The notes under the pieces were generated by a model, which saw only the letters and a program-made list of their open reading frames with translations, had not been told where the DNA came from and did no database searches. Position numbers and translations under genes: made by a program. Of a DNA stretch of 64,000 nucleotides, positions 55,963-64,000 are shown one piece after another. Source of the stretch: JAOAPY01 sp041492185 (GTDB lineage Bacteria > Acidobacteriota > Blastocatellia > Pyrinomonadales > Pyrinomonadaceae); assembly GCA_041492185.1 (NCBI GenBank), contig JBGPWL010000007.1:1-64000 (forward strand). The letters run 5' to 3'. Position 1 is the stretch's first letter, and every line of letters begins with the position of its first letter.

Positions 55963-58941
55963 ATGATCTCAAACACTTCGACAGCACGGCGAGTCTTAGC
56001 CAGCGCGGTTTGGCTACTGTTACTCCTGGTTTCGATGGCTAACGCGCAAACTCCGCAAGGCGCTCTGGTCGGAACTGTCAGTGATACGAACGGCGGTCGG
56101 ATTGCGGGAGCCACCGTTTCTGCGCAAGCTGTTGGGTCGTCTCTAAAGCGCGTAGCGGCCACGAATTCCGCCGGGGAGTATCGAATGGAAGGTCTGCCGC
56201 CGGGCGATTATCGAGTCACCGTGACCGCAATGAATTTCTCGTCAATGACGTACGTAGTAAGACTTGCGGTTAATTCTTCTCCCACAGTTCAAGTCGTCCT
56301 GAAACCAGGAGCAGTTACCGCGACCGTACAGGTTCCAGATAGCGGGTCGTCGCTCTATTCTCAACCCCTTGAAACGACGAGCAGCGTGCAGAAGACGGTA
56401 ATCGCGAAAAAGGATCTCGCCAACATTCCGCTGGCCCACCGCAGCTTTGCGAACATCGCTTATCTAGCTCCGATGACTCAACCCGTTGAACCTTCAGATC
56501 CAACGAAGGCGCGCATCACGGCTGTCGCCTTTGGCGGCAGCTCAGGACTCAATCTCGATCTTTCTGTAGATGGCGGCGACAATAACGACGACTACATCGG
56601 AGGCTTTCTCCAAAATTATTCGCCGGACGCTATGCAGGAATTCGTGGTGCGTACCTCACAGTTCGACGCTGATACTTCGCGGACGAACGGCGGTTCCGTG
56701 ATCATCAGCACGCGGCGCGGCACCGATCAATGGCACGGAGACTTTGGTTATTATTTGCGCGCGCGAGCGTTCAATGCGCGCAACAAGCTGGATAATCCTG
56801 AGCCGAATCCGAAGCAGCCTTTCTCACGACATAATGGAATCGCGGCTTTCGGAGGCCCGCTTAAGACGGGCAAGCTGTGGTTCTTTTCCTCGCTGGAATA
56901 CGTGCACGAAAACGCGAGCATCGCGTATAGCGCGCTCAGTCTCAGCGAGTTCAACGCCCTCGCTCGATTGGCATCGATGGGATTGATCCCCGGTGTGCGA
57001 TCGATTGACGTGCCGACTTCAGTGCCGGTGCCGTTTCGCGACGTGTTGTTCTCAACCAGAGTCGATTGGTTTCAGTCGGCGCGGTCACAATGGTTCGTGC
57101 GCGGCTCTCTCGATCGGAATCACACACGCAACGATTTGATTCAACAAGCCACGCTGCCTTCCACAGGCTCGTTCACGCGCTCGAACTACTACAGCTTTCT
57201 TGTCAACAACCAGTTTCAGTTCAACTCGAAGTGGCTCGGCACGCTAACGTTCCAGGCCAGCGACTTTCATCACACTAAAGACAGAAATTCACATCTTGGG
57301 TTGGCGCTGGCTTTTCCCTTCAGCACGACCGCGATCACGACTTCCGGTTTTGAAACCTTCGGCGACAATCAATTCGTCACCGGCATAACCGCGTTTCCGA
57401 TTCGACGCGATCAACGAAAGTATCAGTTTCGTTACGACGTCGCCCGCGTCGGCGGCAAGCATACTATCAAGTTTGGCGCGAACTTCATCTACGAGCCGGT
57501 GCTTAGCGGCAGGTTGTCTGATGATGCCGAAACTCTGGCTGTATTACCGGAAGAGCCCAGCTTTTACGTAGCGAATCCAGCGGACTTCACCGCGGACTTA
57601 GCTGCTGAAAGCGAGTTCATTCCTGCGAGCAACGGCACTTTTTCCCAGAGCGTGAAGAGGCTCGGTCTCTATGTTCAGGATTCGTGGCGGGTGCGTCCGA
57701 GCCTCACCTTGAATCTTGGATTGCGTTACGACACGACTTTTGGATTGTTCCGCGCCTCGGGACGCAATCAGGATCAGAACCCAGCGGTCATCACGCTCAA
57801 CGCTCTGCACATTCCCCTCTCGCCGGGCATCCCGCACGACTATCGCCGCGCTTTTGCTCCGCGTTTGGGCTTTGCCTATTCGCCTGGTCGCTCGACAAAG
57901 ACGGTAATCCGCGGGGGCGTTGGTTTGTACTATAATGATCTAAATCAAAACGGATGGGTTGATGCTTTTCGCGCGGTCAACGAGCCTTTCAGCGGCTTAC
58001 TTGCGCCTGACGAGCAAGGGGCAGTGATCGATCCAAACTACCATACGCCGTATGCATTGCAGTTCAGCTTCGGTGTCGAACGGGTGCTCAGCCCGACGTG
58101 GCGACTGAACATTCATTATGAGCACCAGCAGGGCGTGCATCAGTACCGGCGCTATGAATACGTTAGCGACTTTACTCTGCCCGCGACGGCACCAAGCATC
58201 TCTCTTTTCCGCACTGACAATCGATCGCGTTATGACGGAGTGGCGTTTCAAGTACAGCACAGCTTCGCGAAGCGCTTTGAACTTTCCGCGCACTATACTC
58301 TGTCAAGCGCGAAGACCTGGGGAGCGACAGTTGGCGAGTTGGCTGACTACGTTAACGGAGTGAGTGATGTGCGCCGAGCTTTCGGCCCCGGAGACTTCGG
58401 TCCGGCGGGCGAAGACGTCCGGCACAGGTTTGTGCTCGCTGGGACTTTGCGTTTACCGGGAAAGGTTGATCTGATAACTCTTTCGCAATTCGAAAGTGCG
58501 CGTCCTTACACGCTCGCCACTCCCGAGGACTTAAATGATGATGGACTGGATTCAAACGACCGCGCGGTGGTCAACGGCATCCAGACTTCTCTCGATCAAT
58601 TTCGCGGCACTCCGTATTATCAGATCGATCTGCGTGTGAGCCGTGATTTTCATTGGGGAGAGCGCGCCACAATCAAGCCATTCGTTGAGTTCTTCAATCT
58701 TCTGAACCGAACGAATCCGGGAAACAATTTCATTCCAGATCTCGGCGCCCTGCCCGTTCCGGCAGGCGAACTCGACAACGCGACGCACATTTGCCTCAAT
58801 TCGGCTTGCACGGTCACAAAGCCGATTCGGAGTTTGCGAGATCTAAGAGTGCCGGCTGGAGCGCTCGGCGATTTCTTCGGACCAGGAACGACCGTCGGCA
58901 TTCCCTTCTCAGCGCAACTTGGTGTTCGGCTAAGTTTCTAA
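55963..58941 (+). CDS. TonB-dependent receptor, Oar-like, with carboxypeptidase-regulatory-like domain
   Basis: A 992-residue outer-membrane protein. Signal peptide ~1-29 (WLLLLLVSMANAQTPQ end). Residues ~33-115: carboxypeptidase regulatory-like domain (GTVSDTNGGRIAGATVSAQA, EYRMEGLPPGDYRVTVTAMN). A plug-like region follows (NLDLSVDGGDNNDDYIGGFL, FVVRTSQFDADTSRTNGGSV), then a large beta-barrel ending with Phe (QLGVRLSF), the usual signal for outer-membrane insertion. The receptor class takes up large or scarce substrates with TonB energy. GTG 55951 starts the frame, but ATG 55963 has GGAG 6 bases upstream. No TonB box was recognised with certainty. Downstream of BlaI/M56. Confidence 0.9.
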   Translation: MISNTSTARRVLASAVWLLLLLVSMANAQTPQGALVGTVSDTNGGRIAGATVSAQAVGSSLKRVAATNSAGEYRMEGLPPGDYRVTVTAMNFSSMTYVVRLAVNSSPTVQVVLKPGAVTATVQVPDSGSSLYSQPLETTSSVQKTVIAKKDLANIPLAHRSFANIAYLAPMTQPVEPSDPTKARITAVAFGGSSGLNLDLSVDGGDNNDDYIGGFLQNYSPDAMQEFVVRTSQFDADTSRTNGGSVIISTRRGTDQWHGDFGYYLRARAFNARNKLDNPEPNPKQPFSRHNGIAAFGGPLKTGKLWFFSSLEYVHENASIAYSALSLSEFNALARLASMGLIPGVRSIDVPTSVPVPFRDVLFSTRVDWFQSARSQWFVRGSLDRNHTRNDLIQQATLPSTGSFTRSNYYSFLVNNQFQFNSKWLGTLTFQASDFHHTKDRNSHLGLALAFPFSTTAITTSGFETFGDNQFVTGITAFPIRRDQRKYQFRYDVARVGGKHTIKFGANFIYEPVLSGRLSDDAETLAVLPEEPSFYVANPADFTADLAAESEFIPASNGTFSQSVKRLGLYVQDSWRVRPSLTLNLGLRYDTTFGLFRASGRNQDQNPAVITLNALHIPLSPGIPHDYRRAFAPRLGFAYSPGRSTKTVIRGGVGLYYNDLNQNGWVDAFRAVNEPFSGLLAPDEQGAVIDPNYHTPYALQFSFGVERVLSPTWRLNIHYEHQQGVHQYRRYEYVSDFTLPATAPSISLFRTDNRSRYDGVAFQVQHSFAKRFELSAHYTLSSAKTWGATVGELADYVNGVSDVRRAFGPGDFGPAGEDVRHRFVLAGTLRLPGKVDLITLSQFESARPYTLATPEDLNDDGLDSNDRAVVNGIQTSLDQFRGTPYYQIDLRVSRDFHWGERATIKPFVEFFNLLNRTNPGNNFIPDLGALPVPAGELDNATHICLNSACTVTKPIRSLRDLRVPAGALGDFFGPGTTVGIPFSAQLGVRLSF

Positions 58942-58945
58942 GTCT

Positions 58946-59041
58946 TCACGACCGCATGGCCGCCGCGACTAGCGGTCGATGCAGCCAAATAAAAATGATC
59001 GCGCCGATCAGTTGCAAGGCAATTCCGAAAACGGCCAGCAC
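58946..59041 (-). other. Short hydrophobic minus-strand ORF, possible gene remnant
   Basis: Between the two receptor genes, a minus-strand frame (open 58946-59080) reads VLAVFGIALQLIGAIIFIWL and then HRPLVAAAMRS before a stop. It resembles a single transmembrane helix with a cytoplasmic tail. A GTG at 59041 is the only plausible start, without a good Shine-Dalgarno sequence. It may be a leftover of a membrane gene or a very small protein. Confidence 0.25.
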
Positions 59042-59099
59042 TACCGGCGAGTAGTTCGTGTTCTGAGTTAGACCCGTTCGTTAGCTTTCAAGAAACACT

Positions 59100-59117
59100 A
59101 CGAGCGCTGGTAGTAGT
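59100..59117 (+). promoter_or_regulatory. Shared upstream motif of TonB receptor 2
   Basis: ACGAGCGCTGGTAGTAGT, 78 bases before ATG 59195; 16 of 18 positions match the motif at 55859-55876. Confidence 0.55.
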
Positions 59118-59194
59118 CGGTTTCAGCAGTTAGTCTCTCCGGGTATTTCAAACCGTCATGGGTTTCTTCCAATTCTCTAAAGGGACCAGCAACT

Positions 59195-61942
59195 ATGCGC
59201 ATCGCTTTCAAACAAATCGCAGGGTATTCCGTTGCGATACTGGCATTGACCGCATCATTTGCTTCGTTGTCGCCGAGGGCCGTTGCTCAGCAGTCGTCGC
59301 AGGGATCAATAACCGGCACAGTTAAGGATCAAGACGGCGCCAACGTGACTGGAGCGGAGGTGGCGCTCGTGCATTCGCAGCAAGCGGTTCTGCGTACGAC
59401 AGTTACTGATGCGAGTGGCCATTTCAGTTTTGACAATGTTGCGGTTGGGTCTTACGAGATCAGAATCACGCGAGCAGGCTTCAGCACTCACCGCGTGTCT
59501 GCGCAGGTAAGCGCCGGGAAAGCTGCCGAGCTCAACATCACTCTCGAACTAGCTGCGCTTAGTTCACAAGTCACCGTGACGGCGGAGACCGGCCAGGCAC
59601 AGGACAAGGAGCGAGTGCCTCAGGCGGTAAATATTATTTCAGAAAAGGCGATTGAGCAGCGCACGACTGCGGTCCTCGCGCAAGTAGCGGACGAGGAAGT
59701 TGGCCTTAGTCTGCAACGCACCAGCCCAACCATCGCGGGAATTTTTGTGCGCGGCCTCGTTGGCAACAAAGTCGCTGTTTACGTCGATGGCGTGCGCTAC
59801 ACCACCTCAGCGATGCGCGGCGGGATCAACACGTTTCTCGATCTAAACGACGCGAGTAACTTCCGTGCGGTAGAAGTTTTGCGCGGGCCAAACGGGGCCC
59901 AGTATGGGTCGGATTCCATCGGTGGGACGGTCCAGCTTGTTTCGCGTACGCCGGATTTCGGTTACGCCAAGCCCGCGATGCATGGCGAAATCAACACGTC
60001 CTTCACGAGCGCGGATCTCTCGTTTGGCGGCAACACGCTGCTTGCTTACGGTACGCGCCGTCTTGGATTTCTCGTCAACGTGGCCAGCCGCCGCGTGAAC
60101 ACGCTGCGGCCCGGCAATGGTCTCGATCCTCACGCCGCAGTTACTCGTTTTCTTGGTTTGCCTTCTAACGTTTTCGGCAATCGTTTGCCGGACACGGCGT
60201 TCACGCAATACGGCGGTCTCTTTCGCCTGAGCTACGCGCCTGATTCGAATCAGCAGTTCACGCTTCATTACCAGCGTGGACAGCAGGACGCTGGTAAGCG
60301 TTATGACCAGACGCTGGGCGGCGACGGCAATTTGATCGCCGACCTGCGTAATCTAATGAACGATTTCTTCTATGGGCGTTACCTCAAACAAGGCGCGGGC
60401 ATTTTTGATAATGCCTCGATCAGTTTTTCCTACAACGCGCAACGAGAGGAGCGAGTGAATCAGGGTGGGCAGGGGAATCCAAACGGAGATATTACGCACC
60501 AGTATGAGCGCACCCAGGTCTTTGGTGTGAGTGGTTTTCTGGATAAGCAGCTCGGCGATCGAAACACATTCCTGGTCGGCAGTGATTTTTATCGAGAAAC
60601 AGTCAGGGCGCCGTCATTCACGGTCAATCCGGTCGCTGGTACTTCAACTTTGGCGCGGCCTCGCGTGCCCGATGGCACTCGCTATATTAACTTCGGCGCT
60701 TACGCGCAAGACGTCTATGACGCAATTCCCAACAAACTGCGTTTCAGCGGCGCGTTGCGATTCAACGCGGTTTCATACGATTCGCGAGCCGCGAACAGTC
60801 CACTTGTCGCAGGCAAGCCATTGTGGCCGGACGACAGTTTGCAGGCCCATGATTTTTCGGGTCGAGTTGGTTTTGTCGCCACCCCGGCAAGCCCCGTAAG
60901 CATCGCTTTCAACTACAGCCGTGGTTTTCGCGCGCCGAACATCACCGACCTCGGCACGCTTGGCTTGACCGGCGATGGGTTCGAAGCTGACTTCAACAGC
61001 GCTTCGGCGTTGGGTGGAATTATCGGAACCACCGCTGGAAGTGATGCCGTGTCGACTGGCATTTCCGTGATGCGACAACGCTCGGAAGTTAGTAACAACT
61101 TCGATATCGGCTTTCGCTATCGGAGCAAACGCTTCGACACGGGTCTGACCTGGTTTCTAATCGACATCAATGGCGCGATTGTTAAGCAGGCGCTGATCCT
61201 GCCTGCCGGCTCTGTCGGCAAGTTGCTCGGCGATCAGCCCATCACCAGCCAAAATGCCAACGGCACCGTATTCGTAGCGCTCTCGACGGCGCCTGTATTG
61301 ATCCGCGCAAACTTTTCCGACGCCCGCATTCATGGCCTGGAATACACGTTCGAGGCGCGTCCGCATCGTGATTGGAGCTTTGCCGGCAACTTCACTTATG
61401 TCCACGCAAAAGACAAAGCCACTGGATTGCCGCCTAACATCGAAGGCGGCACGCCAGCGCCCACTGGCTTTCTGCGATTGCGGTACGCGCCCACCGGCAA
61501 GCAGTTCTGGATCGAAGGTTACTCGACTCTGGCCGATCGGCAGAGCCGTCTCTCGTCGCTCGACCTCGGGGATCGACGCACTGGCGCCACCCGCTCGCGT
61601 GGGCAAATCGCCAACTTCTTCAATCGCGGAGCGCGTGTCCGCGGTCTTATCAGTCCCGGGCCGGACGGAATATTCGGCAACGCCGACGACCGTTTGATCC
61701 CAACGGGCGAAACGCTCGCGCAGGTTCAGAACCGCGTGCTTGGCAGCGCCACGTCCGCGCCGCTGTTCGATCACATACCCGGTTATGGCTTGATCAATGT
61801 GCGTGCTGGATTTCGCTTGGGTGAGCGGTCAGAGATCTCAATTGATTTTGAAAACATCACAGACCAAAACTACCGCGGCCTGGCATGGGGTATAGAAGGT
61901 TCGGGACGCAGCGTTACGGCGCGGTACAAATTCCGGTTCTGA
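59195..61942 (+). CDS. TonB-dependent receptor with carboxypeptidase-regulatory-like domain
   Basis: A 915-residue outer-membrane receptor. Signal peptide ~1-32 (ending AVAQQ). Residues ~38-115: regulatory-like domain (SITGTVKDQDGANVTGAEVA, FSFDNVAVGSYEIRITRAGF). Plug domain ~130-240: PQAVNIISEKAIEQRTTAVL, GIFVRGLVGNKVAVYVDGVR, VEVLRGPNGAQYGSDSIGGT. Beta-barrel to the end with terminal Phe (ARYKFRF). More conventional than the preceding receptor: a clear plug with the RGLVGNKV and GPNGAQYGSDSIGG signatures. The substrate (siderophore, cobalamin, saccharide) cannot be assigned. It has its own upstream motif like receptor 1. Confidence 0.93.
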   Translation: MRIAFKQIAGYSVAILALTASFASLSPRAVAQQSSQGSITGTVKDQDGANVTGAEVALVHSQQAVLRTTVTDASGHFSFDNVAVGSYEIRITRAGFSTHRVSAQVSAGKAAELNITLELAALSSQVTVTAETGQAQDKERVPQAVNIISEKAIEQRTTAVLAQVADEEVGLSLQRTSPTIAGIFVRGLVGNKVAVYVDGVRYTTSAMRGGINTFLDLNDASNFRAVEVLRGPNGAQYGSDSIGGTVQLVSRTPDFGYAKPAMHGEINTSFTSADLSFGGNTLLAYGTRRLGFLVNVASRRVNTLRPGNGLDPHAAVTRFLGLPSNVFGNRLPDTAFTQYGGLFRLSYAPDSNQQFTLHYQRGQQDAGKRYDQTLGGDGNLIADLRNLMNDFFYGRYLKQGAGIFDNASISFSYNAQREERVNQGGQGNPNGDITHQYERTQVFGVSGFLDKQLGDRNTFLVGSDFYRETVRAPSFTVNPVAGTSTLARPRVPDGTRYINFGAYAQDVYDAIPNKLRFSGALRFNAVSYDSRAANSPLVAGKPLWPDDSLQAHDFSGRVGFVATPASPVSIAFNYSRGFRAPNITDLGTLGLTGDGFEADFNSASALGGIIGTTAGSDAVSTGISVMRQRSEVSNNFDIGFRYRSKRFDTGLTWFLIDINGAIVKQALILPAGSVGKLLGDQPITSQNANGTVFVALSTAPVLIRANFSDARIHGLEYTFEARPHRDWSFAGNFTYVHAKDKATGLPPNIEGGTPAPTGFLRLRYAPTGKQFWIEGYSTLADRQSRLSSLDLGDRRTGATRSRGQIANFFNRGARVRGLISPGPDGIFGNADDRLIPTGETLAQVQNRVLGSATSAPLFDHIPGYGLINVRAGFRLGERSEISIDFENITDQNYRGLAWGIEGSGRSVTARYKFRF

Positions 61943-62037
61943 AGTTTTCCTGAGGCCGTGATCATTGGAGCGGGGACTCGTCACCCCTCCAAACGTATTC
62001 TAAGCTGACGCGCTTTGATCATTGGGCACAGGTTTTC

Positions 62038-62215
62038 ACCCCGGAGGGGTGAGATGTTTGTAGATCGCGGCGCAATAACCCTCCGGCTCCGTTCGAAGGA
62101 GCGGAATGATTCTCGAGTAGTAAAGAGAGTCTAGTTGTGTTCCGCTCCTTCGAACGGAGCGAGCGGTGAGGTTGTGCTCGAGTCTATAAACATCTCACTC
62201 CTACGGAGTGAAACC
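62038..62215. repeat. Array of GCTCC-palindromes with TCTATAAACATCTC linkers (second copy)
   Basis: Same layout as 48084-48292: ACCCCGGAGGGGT followed by AGATGTTTGTAGA, GCTCCGTTCGAAGGAGC followed by GGAATG, then GTTCCGCTCCTTCGAACGGA (with GC), then TCTATAAACATCTC followed by ACTCCTACGGAGT. It fills most of the 324-base gap between TonB receptor 2 and the convergent M50 gene. Confidence 0.85.
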
Positions 62216-62266
62216 CTCAGATTCCTTGTTAGACATCATTATTCCGCCAGACCCCTGGTTTCTGCT

Positions 62267-63052
62267 TTACGCTGCCGGCGAGTCCTCAAACGGCAAATCA
62301 GGTTGCACGGCTGCATCGCGGCTCACAACGTAGAGGCGCATCACGAACCACAGAATCACGAACGCGATCCCGATCCAAATGAGGGTCCAAAAGATCGCGG
62401 GGATGCCGGTAGCATTTGCCATGTTCGTCGCATCGGTGGGCACGCTTGGTGCGAAAGGCGTTGAAAGGAAGAAGACGGTTTTTAGATCGAGCAGAGCGTT
62501 CAAAACGCATTGCACGGCGAGAAAACTAACGAAGAACGAAGCCACTCGCGGGCCGGCAAATCTTGCGAGTGCAATCAGTCCGGCCGCCAACATCGTGCCG
62601 GCGATTAGCGTAAACGGAATTCCAGAGAACGCTCCTGACCAAAGCGGTTTGAATAGACCGTAGATCAGAGTCAAACCAACGATCAGCACCGCCGATCCGA
62701 GCAGCACGATTCGCGCGGCAATCGCTTTTCGTATCAATACCAACAAGAGCGCGCCAAAAGCCATCGAGCCGAGATATCCGGCGCTCGCTACCAATACCTG
62801 GGAAAAGAATCCGCCCTGCGTGGTGTAAGTTTCGCCGCTCGCGTTCATCGCCACGCTCAGGCTCTGCACGGAGTTGCCGGTTACGAGTGCCGCCAGCGCG
62901 TGCCCGCCTTCGTGAATAAACGTCACGAAGATGCGGAACGGATAAGTCAAAACTTCGGCAAAGGGAATGAACCATAGCGCGATGGAGATTGCGGCGGCAA
63001 ATAGCAAAGCAGTTGCCTGCGGGCGAGCGTCGTGTGAAATACTTACTTTCAT
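62267..63052 (-). CDS. M50-family intramembrane metallopeptidase
   Basis: A 261-residue membrane protein with about seven hydrophobic segments. The zinc motif HEGGHALAALVTG (HExxH) sits in the first part (about residues 49-53) within IFVTFIHEGGHALAALVTGN. The family includes site-2 proteases, but many short M50 members with this pattern are uncharacterised membrane proteins. GTG/ATG choice: ATG 63052 has GGGAG 8 bases upstream, so I prefer it over the longer frame to 63073. Neighbours are MoaC upstream on the same strand and a repeat array downstream. Confidence 0.87.
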   Translation of the reverse strand: MKVSISHDARPQATALLFAAAISIALWFIPFAEVLTYPFRIFVTFIHEGGHALAALVTGNSVQSLSVAMNASGETYTTQGGFFSQVLVASAGYLGSMAFGALLLVLIRKAIAARIVLLGSAVLIVGLTLIYGLFKPLWSGAFSGIPFTLIAGTMLAAGLIALARFAGPRVASFFVSFLAVQCVLNALLDLKTVFFLSTPFAPSVPTDATNMANATGIPAIFWTLIWIGIAFVILWFVMRLYVVSRDAAVQPDLPFEDSPAA

Positions 63053-63158
63053 TTTTACAACTCCCGTGATCAAGTTCCCGGCTGTTTGGCTGTTCGCCTA
63101 ACGGCTCACCGGCATAAACGTGAAACAAACGGACGATGTTCCCTGATCCTTGTTTCGC

Positions 63159-63632
63159 TTAGGCATTCCTACGGTAATCACCCGATTTTCCGCCCGTCTT
63201 ACTCTCGAGCCGAATGTCTGTAATCGTGATCGCTTTGTCGAGCGCCTTGCACATGTCGTAAACAGTAAGCGCGGCAATCGCCACGGCGGTCAAGGCTTCC
63301 ATCTCGACTCCGGTTTGCGCGTTCGTCGAAACTTCGGCTTCAAGATAGACGCCGGCTTCGTCAATTCTCGCCTGAACATCGACGTGCGTTAACGGCAAGG
63401 GGTGACAAAGCGGGATCAGATCGGCCGTGCGCTTTGCGGCCATGATGCCCGCGAGACGCGCGGCTTCCAGCGGATCACCTTTAGGCGTTCGATGTTCGCG
63501 GACGGCGACGAGCGTGTCTGCGGACATCAGCACGCGCGCGGAAGCGACGGCGCGACGAGCAGTGGTCGACTTCGCGGTCGTGTCAACCATCTTCACGCGG
63601 CCCTGTTCGTCAATGTGACTCAGTTCGCTCAT
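63159..63632 (-). CDS. moaC: Cyclic pyranopterin monophosphate synthase MoaC
   Basis: A 157-residue MoaC: LSHIDEQGRVKMVDTTAKST at the N-terminus, KRTADLIPLCHPLPLTHVDV, VSTNAQTGVEMEALTAVAIA, ALTVYDMCKALDKAITITDI and RLESKTGGKSGDYRR are the family signature, including the KxxGGKSG loop. MoaC converts 3',8-cyclo-GTP into cyclic pyranopterin monophosphate in molybdopterin synthesis. It fits with the XdhC-type genes at the other end of the window only thematically. ATG 63632 is preferred; the frame upstream to 63704 is made of GCGTCCTTTGCG-type repeat. Confidence 0.95.
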   Translation of the reverse strand: MSELSHIDEQGRVKMVDTTAKSTTARRAVASARVLMSADTLVAVREHRTPKGDPLEAARLAGIMAAKRTADLIPLCHPLPLTHVDVQARIDEAGVYLEAEVSTNAQTGVEMEALTAVAIAALTVYDMCKALDKAITITDIRLESKTGGKSGDYRRNA

Positions 63633-63654
63633 TTGTGGGCTCAACTGAAGAATT

Positions 63655-63705
63655 GAAACGCAAAGGACGCAATGGCTCTCGCAAAGGACGCAAAGGAAAT
63701 TCAAA
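63655..63705. repeat. CGCAAAGGACGCA repeat upstream of moaC
   Basis: Two or three copies of CGCAAAGGACGCA (about 63659-63671 and 63686-63698) with 14 bases between. They extend the moaC reading frame without belonging to it. Confidence 0.6.
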
Positions 63706-64000
63706 GCTTGTTTACGACTCTTCGGATTCCGTCTTTCATGTGCACGCCATTGAAGTTAAGAAGAAGGCCCAGTCGTAAATCTGACAACCTAAGATAAGTC
63801 AAAACCTGCGCAAGGTGAATGTCGGCGAGCGCTTCTACTGATTTGACCTCTATGATTAGTTTGCCCTCGACGAGCAAGTCCAACCGATAACCGCATTCAA
63901 GTTGGACAGAATGGTAAATGAGAGGAAGGGGTTTTTGCGCTTCCACATGAAGGCCTGACTGGGCCAACTCATAAGCCAGACTCGCCGCATAGGCTGATTC
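63701..64000 (-). CDS. GxxExxY protein, 5' end cut by the window
   Basis: At least 99 residues of a GxxExxY (PF13366-type) protein. At the window edge the frame reads ESAYAASLAYELAQSG, which is the ExxY of the family motif, then LHVEAQKPLPLIYHSVQLEC, YRLDLLVEGKLIIEVKSVEA, LAQVLTYLRLSDLRLGLLLN, FNGVHMKDGIRR. The start and the leading Gly lie beyond position 64000. The D...E-V-K arrangement resembles the PD-(D/E)XK nuclease core (DLLV...IIEVKS), but no activity has been shown for the family that I know of. A spurious TTG start at 63967 should be ignored. Confidence 0.87.
   Translation of the reverse strand, partial: ESAYAASLAYELAQSGLHVEAQKPLPLIYHSVQLECGYRLDLLVEGKLIIEVKSVEALADIHLAQVLTYLRLSDLRLGLLLNFNGVHMKDGIRRVVNKL

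Overview
The window looks like a chromosomal stretch of an Acidobacteriota bacterium, most likely of the Blastocatellia/Pyrinomonadaceae type. The inference rests on gene content: large Oar-like TonB-dependent receptors with an N-terminal carboxypeptidase-regulatory-like domain, Acidobacteria-style VWA proteins, paired M16 peptidases, a BlaI/M56 pair, a Ser/Thr kinase fused to a formylglycine-enzyme-like domain next to TPR proteins, and a high density of palindromic intergenic repeats. No rRNA, tRNA, CRISPR array or complete insertion sequence was recognised.

Layout. 0.2-8.7 kb: a coiled-coil exported protein, two XdhC-type proteins flanking a DUF962 membrane protein, an NTF2-like protein, an MFS exporter, a VIT/VWA protein and a YCF48-like propeller. 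8.7-14.3 kb: an M16 peptidase pair, a small RHH-like protein and an S41 protease. 14.4-18.2 kb: an XRE regulator, a DUF1778-GNAT toxin-antitoxin module, an ImmA/IrrE-like protein and a GAF-SpoIIE phosphatase. 18.3-21.8 kb: PilT, a VWA protein and a FecR-domain protein. 21.9-27.4 kb (minus): an autoregulated-looking GntR repressor, a CrtI-like oxidoreductase, a CPBP protease, a Nudix hydrolase and a propeller protein. 27.6-37.5 kb (minus): a housekeeping block (rimP, nusA, infB, rbfA, nrnA, cobO, accD, folC). 37.7-42.9 kb: small membrane proteins, PBP4-type DacB and YqeY. 43-48 kb: kinase-FGE fusion, two TPR proteins and a broken kinase copy. 48.3-55.8 kb: Fic protein, UvrA with an in-frame palindromic insertion, a duplicated small gene facing a retropepsin-like protease, an unknown gene, and BlaI/M56. 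56-64 kb: two TonB-dependent receptors sharing an upstream motif, an M50 protease, MoaC and a GxxExxY protein cut by the window edge.

The most distinctive trait is the repeat content. At least ten unrelated palindromic or inverted-repeat families sit at gene junctions. Two nearly identical ~95-bp paired-arm elements fill the infB-rbfA and nrnA-cobO junctions almost to the base. Others supply the stop codons or C-terminal residues of neighbouring genes, and one is inserted in frame inside uvrA. The best candidates for less-described systems are the tandem DUF5678-like genes with an overlapping convergent retropepsin, the XRE / GNAT-TA / ImmA nested cluster, and the kinase-FGE-TPR locus. All functional calls come from reading motifs by eye; no database search was possible.
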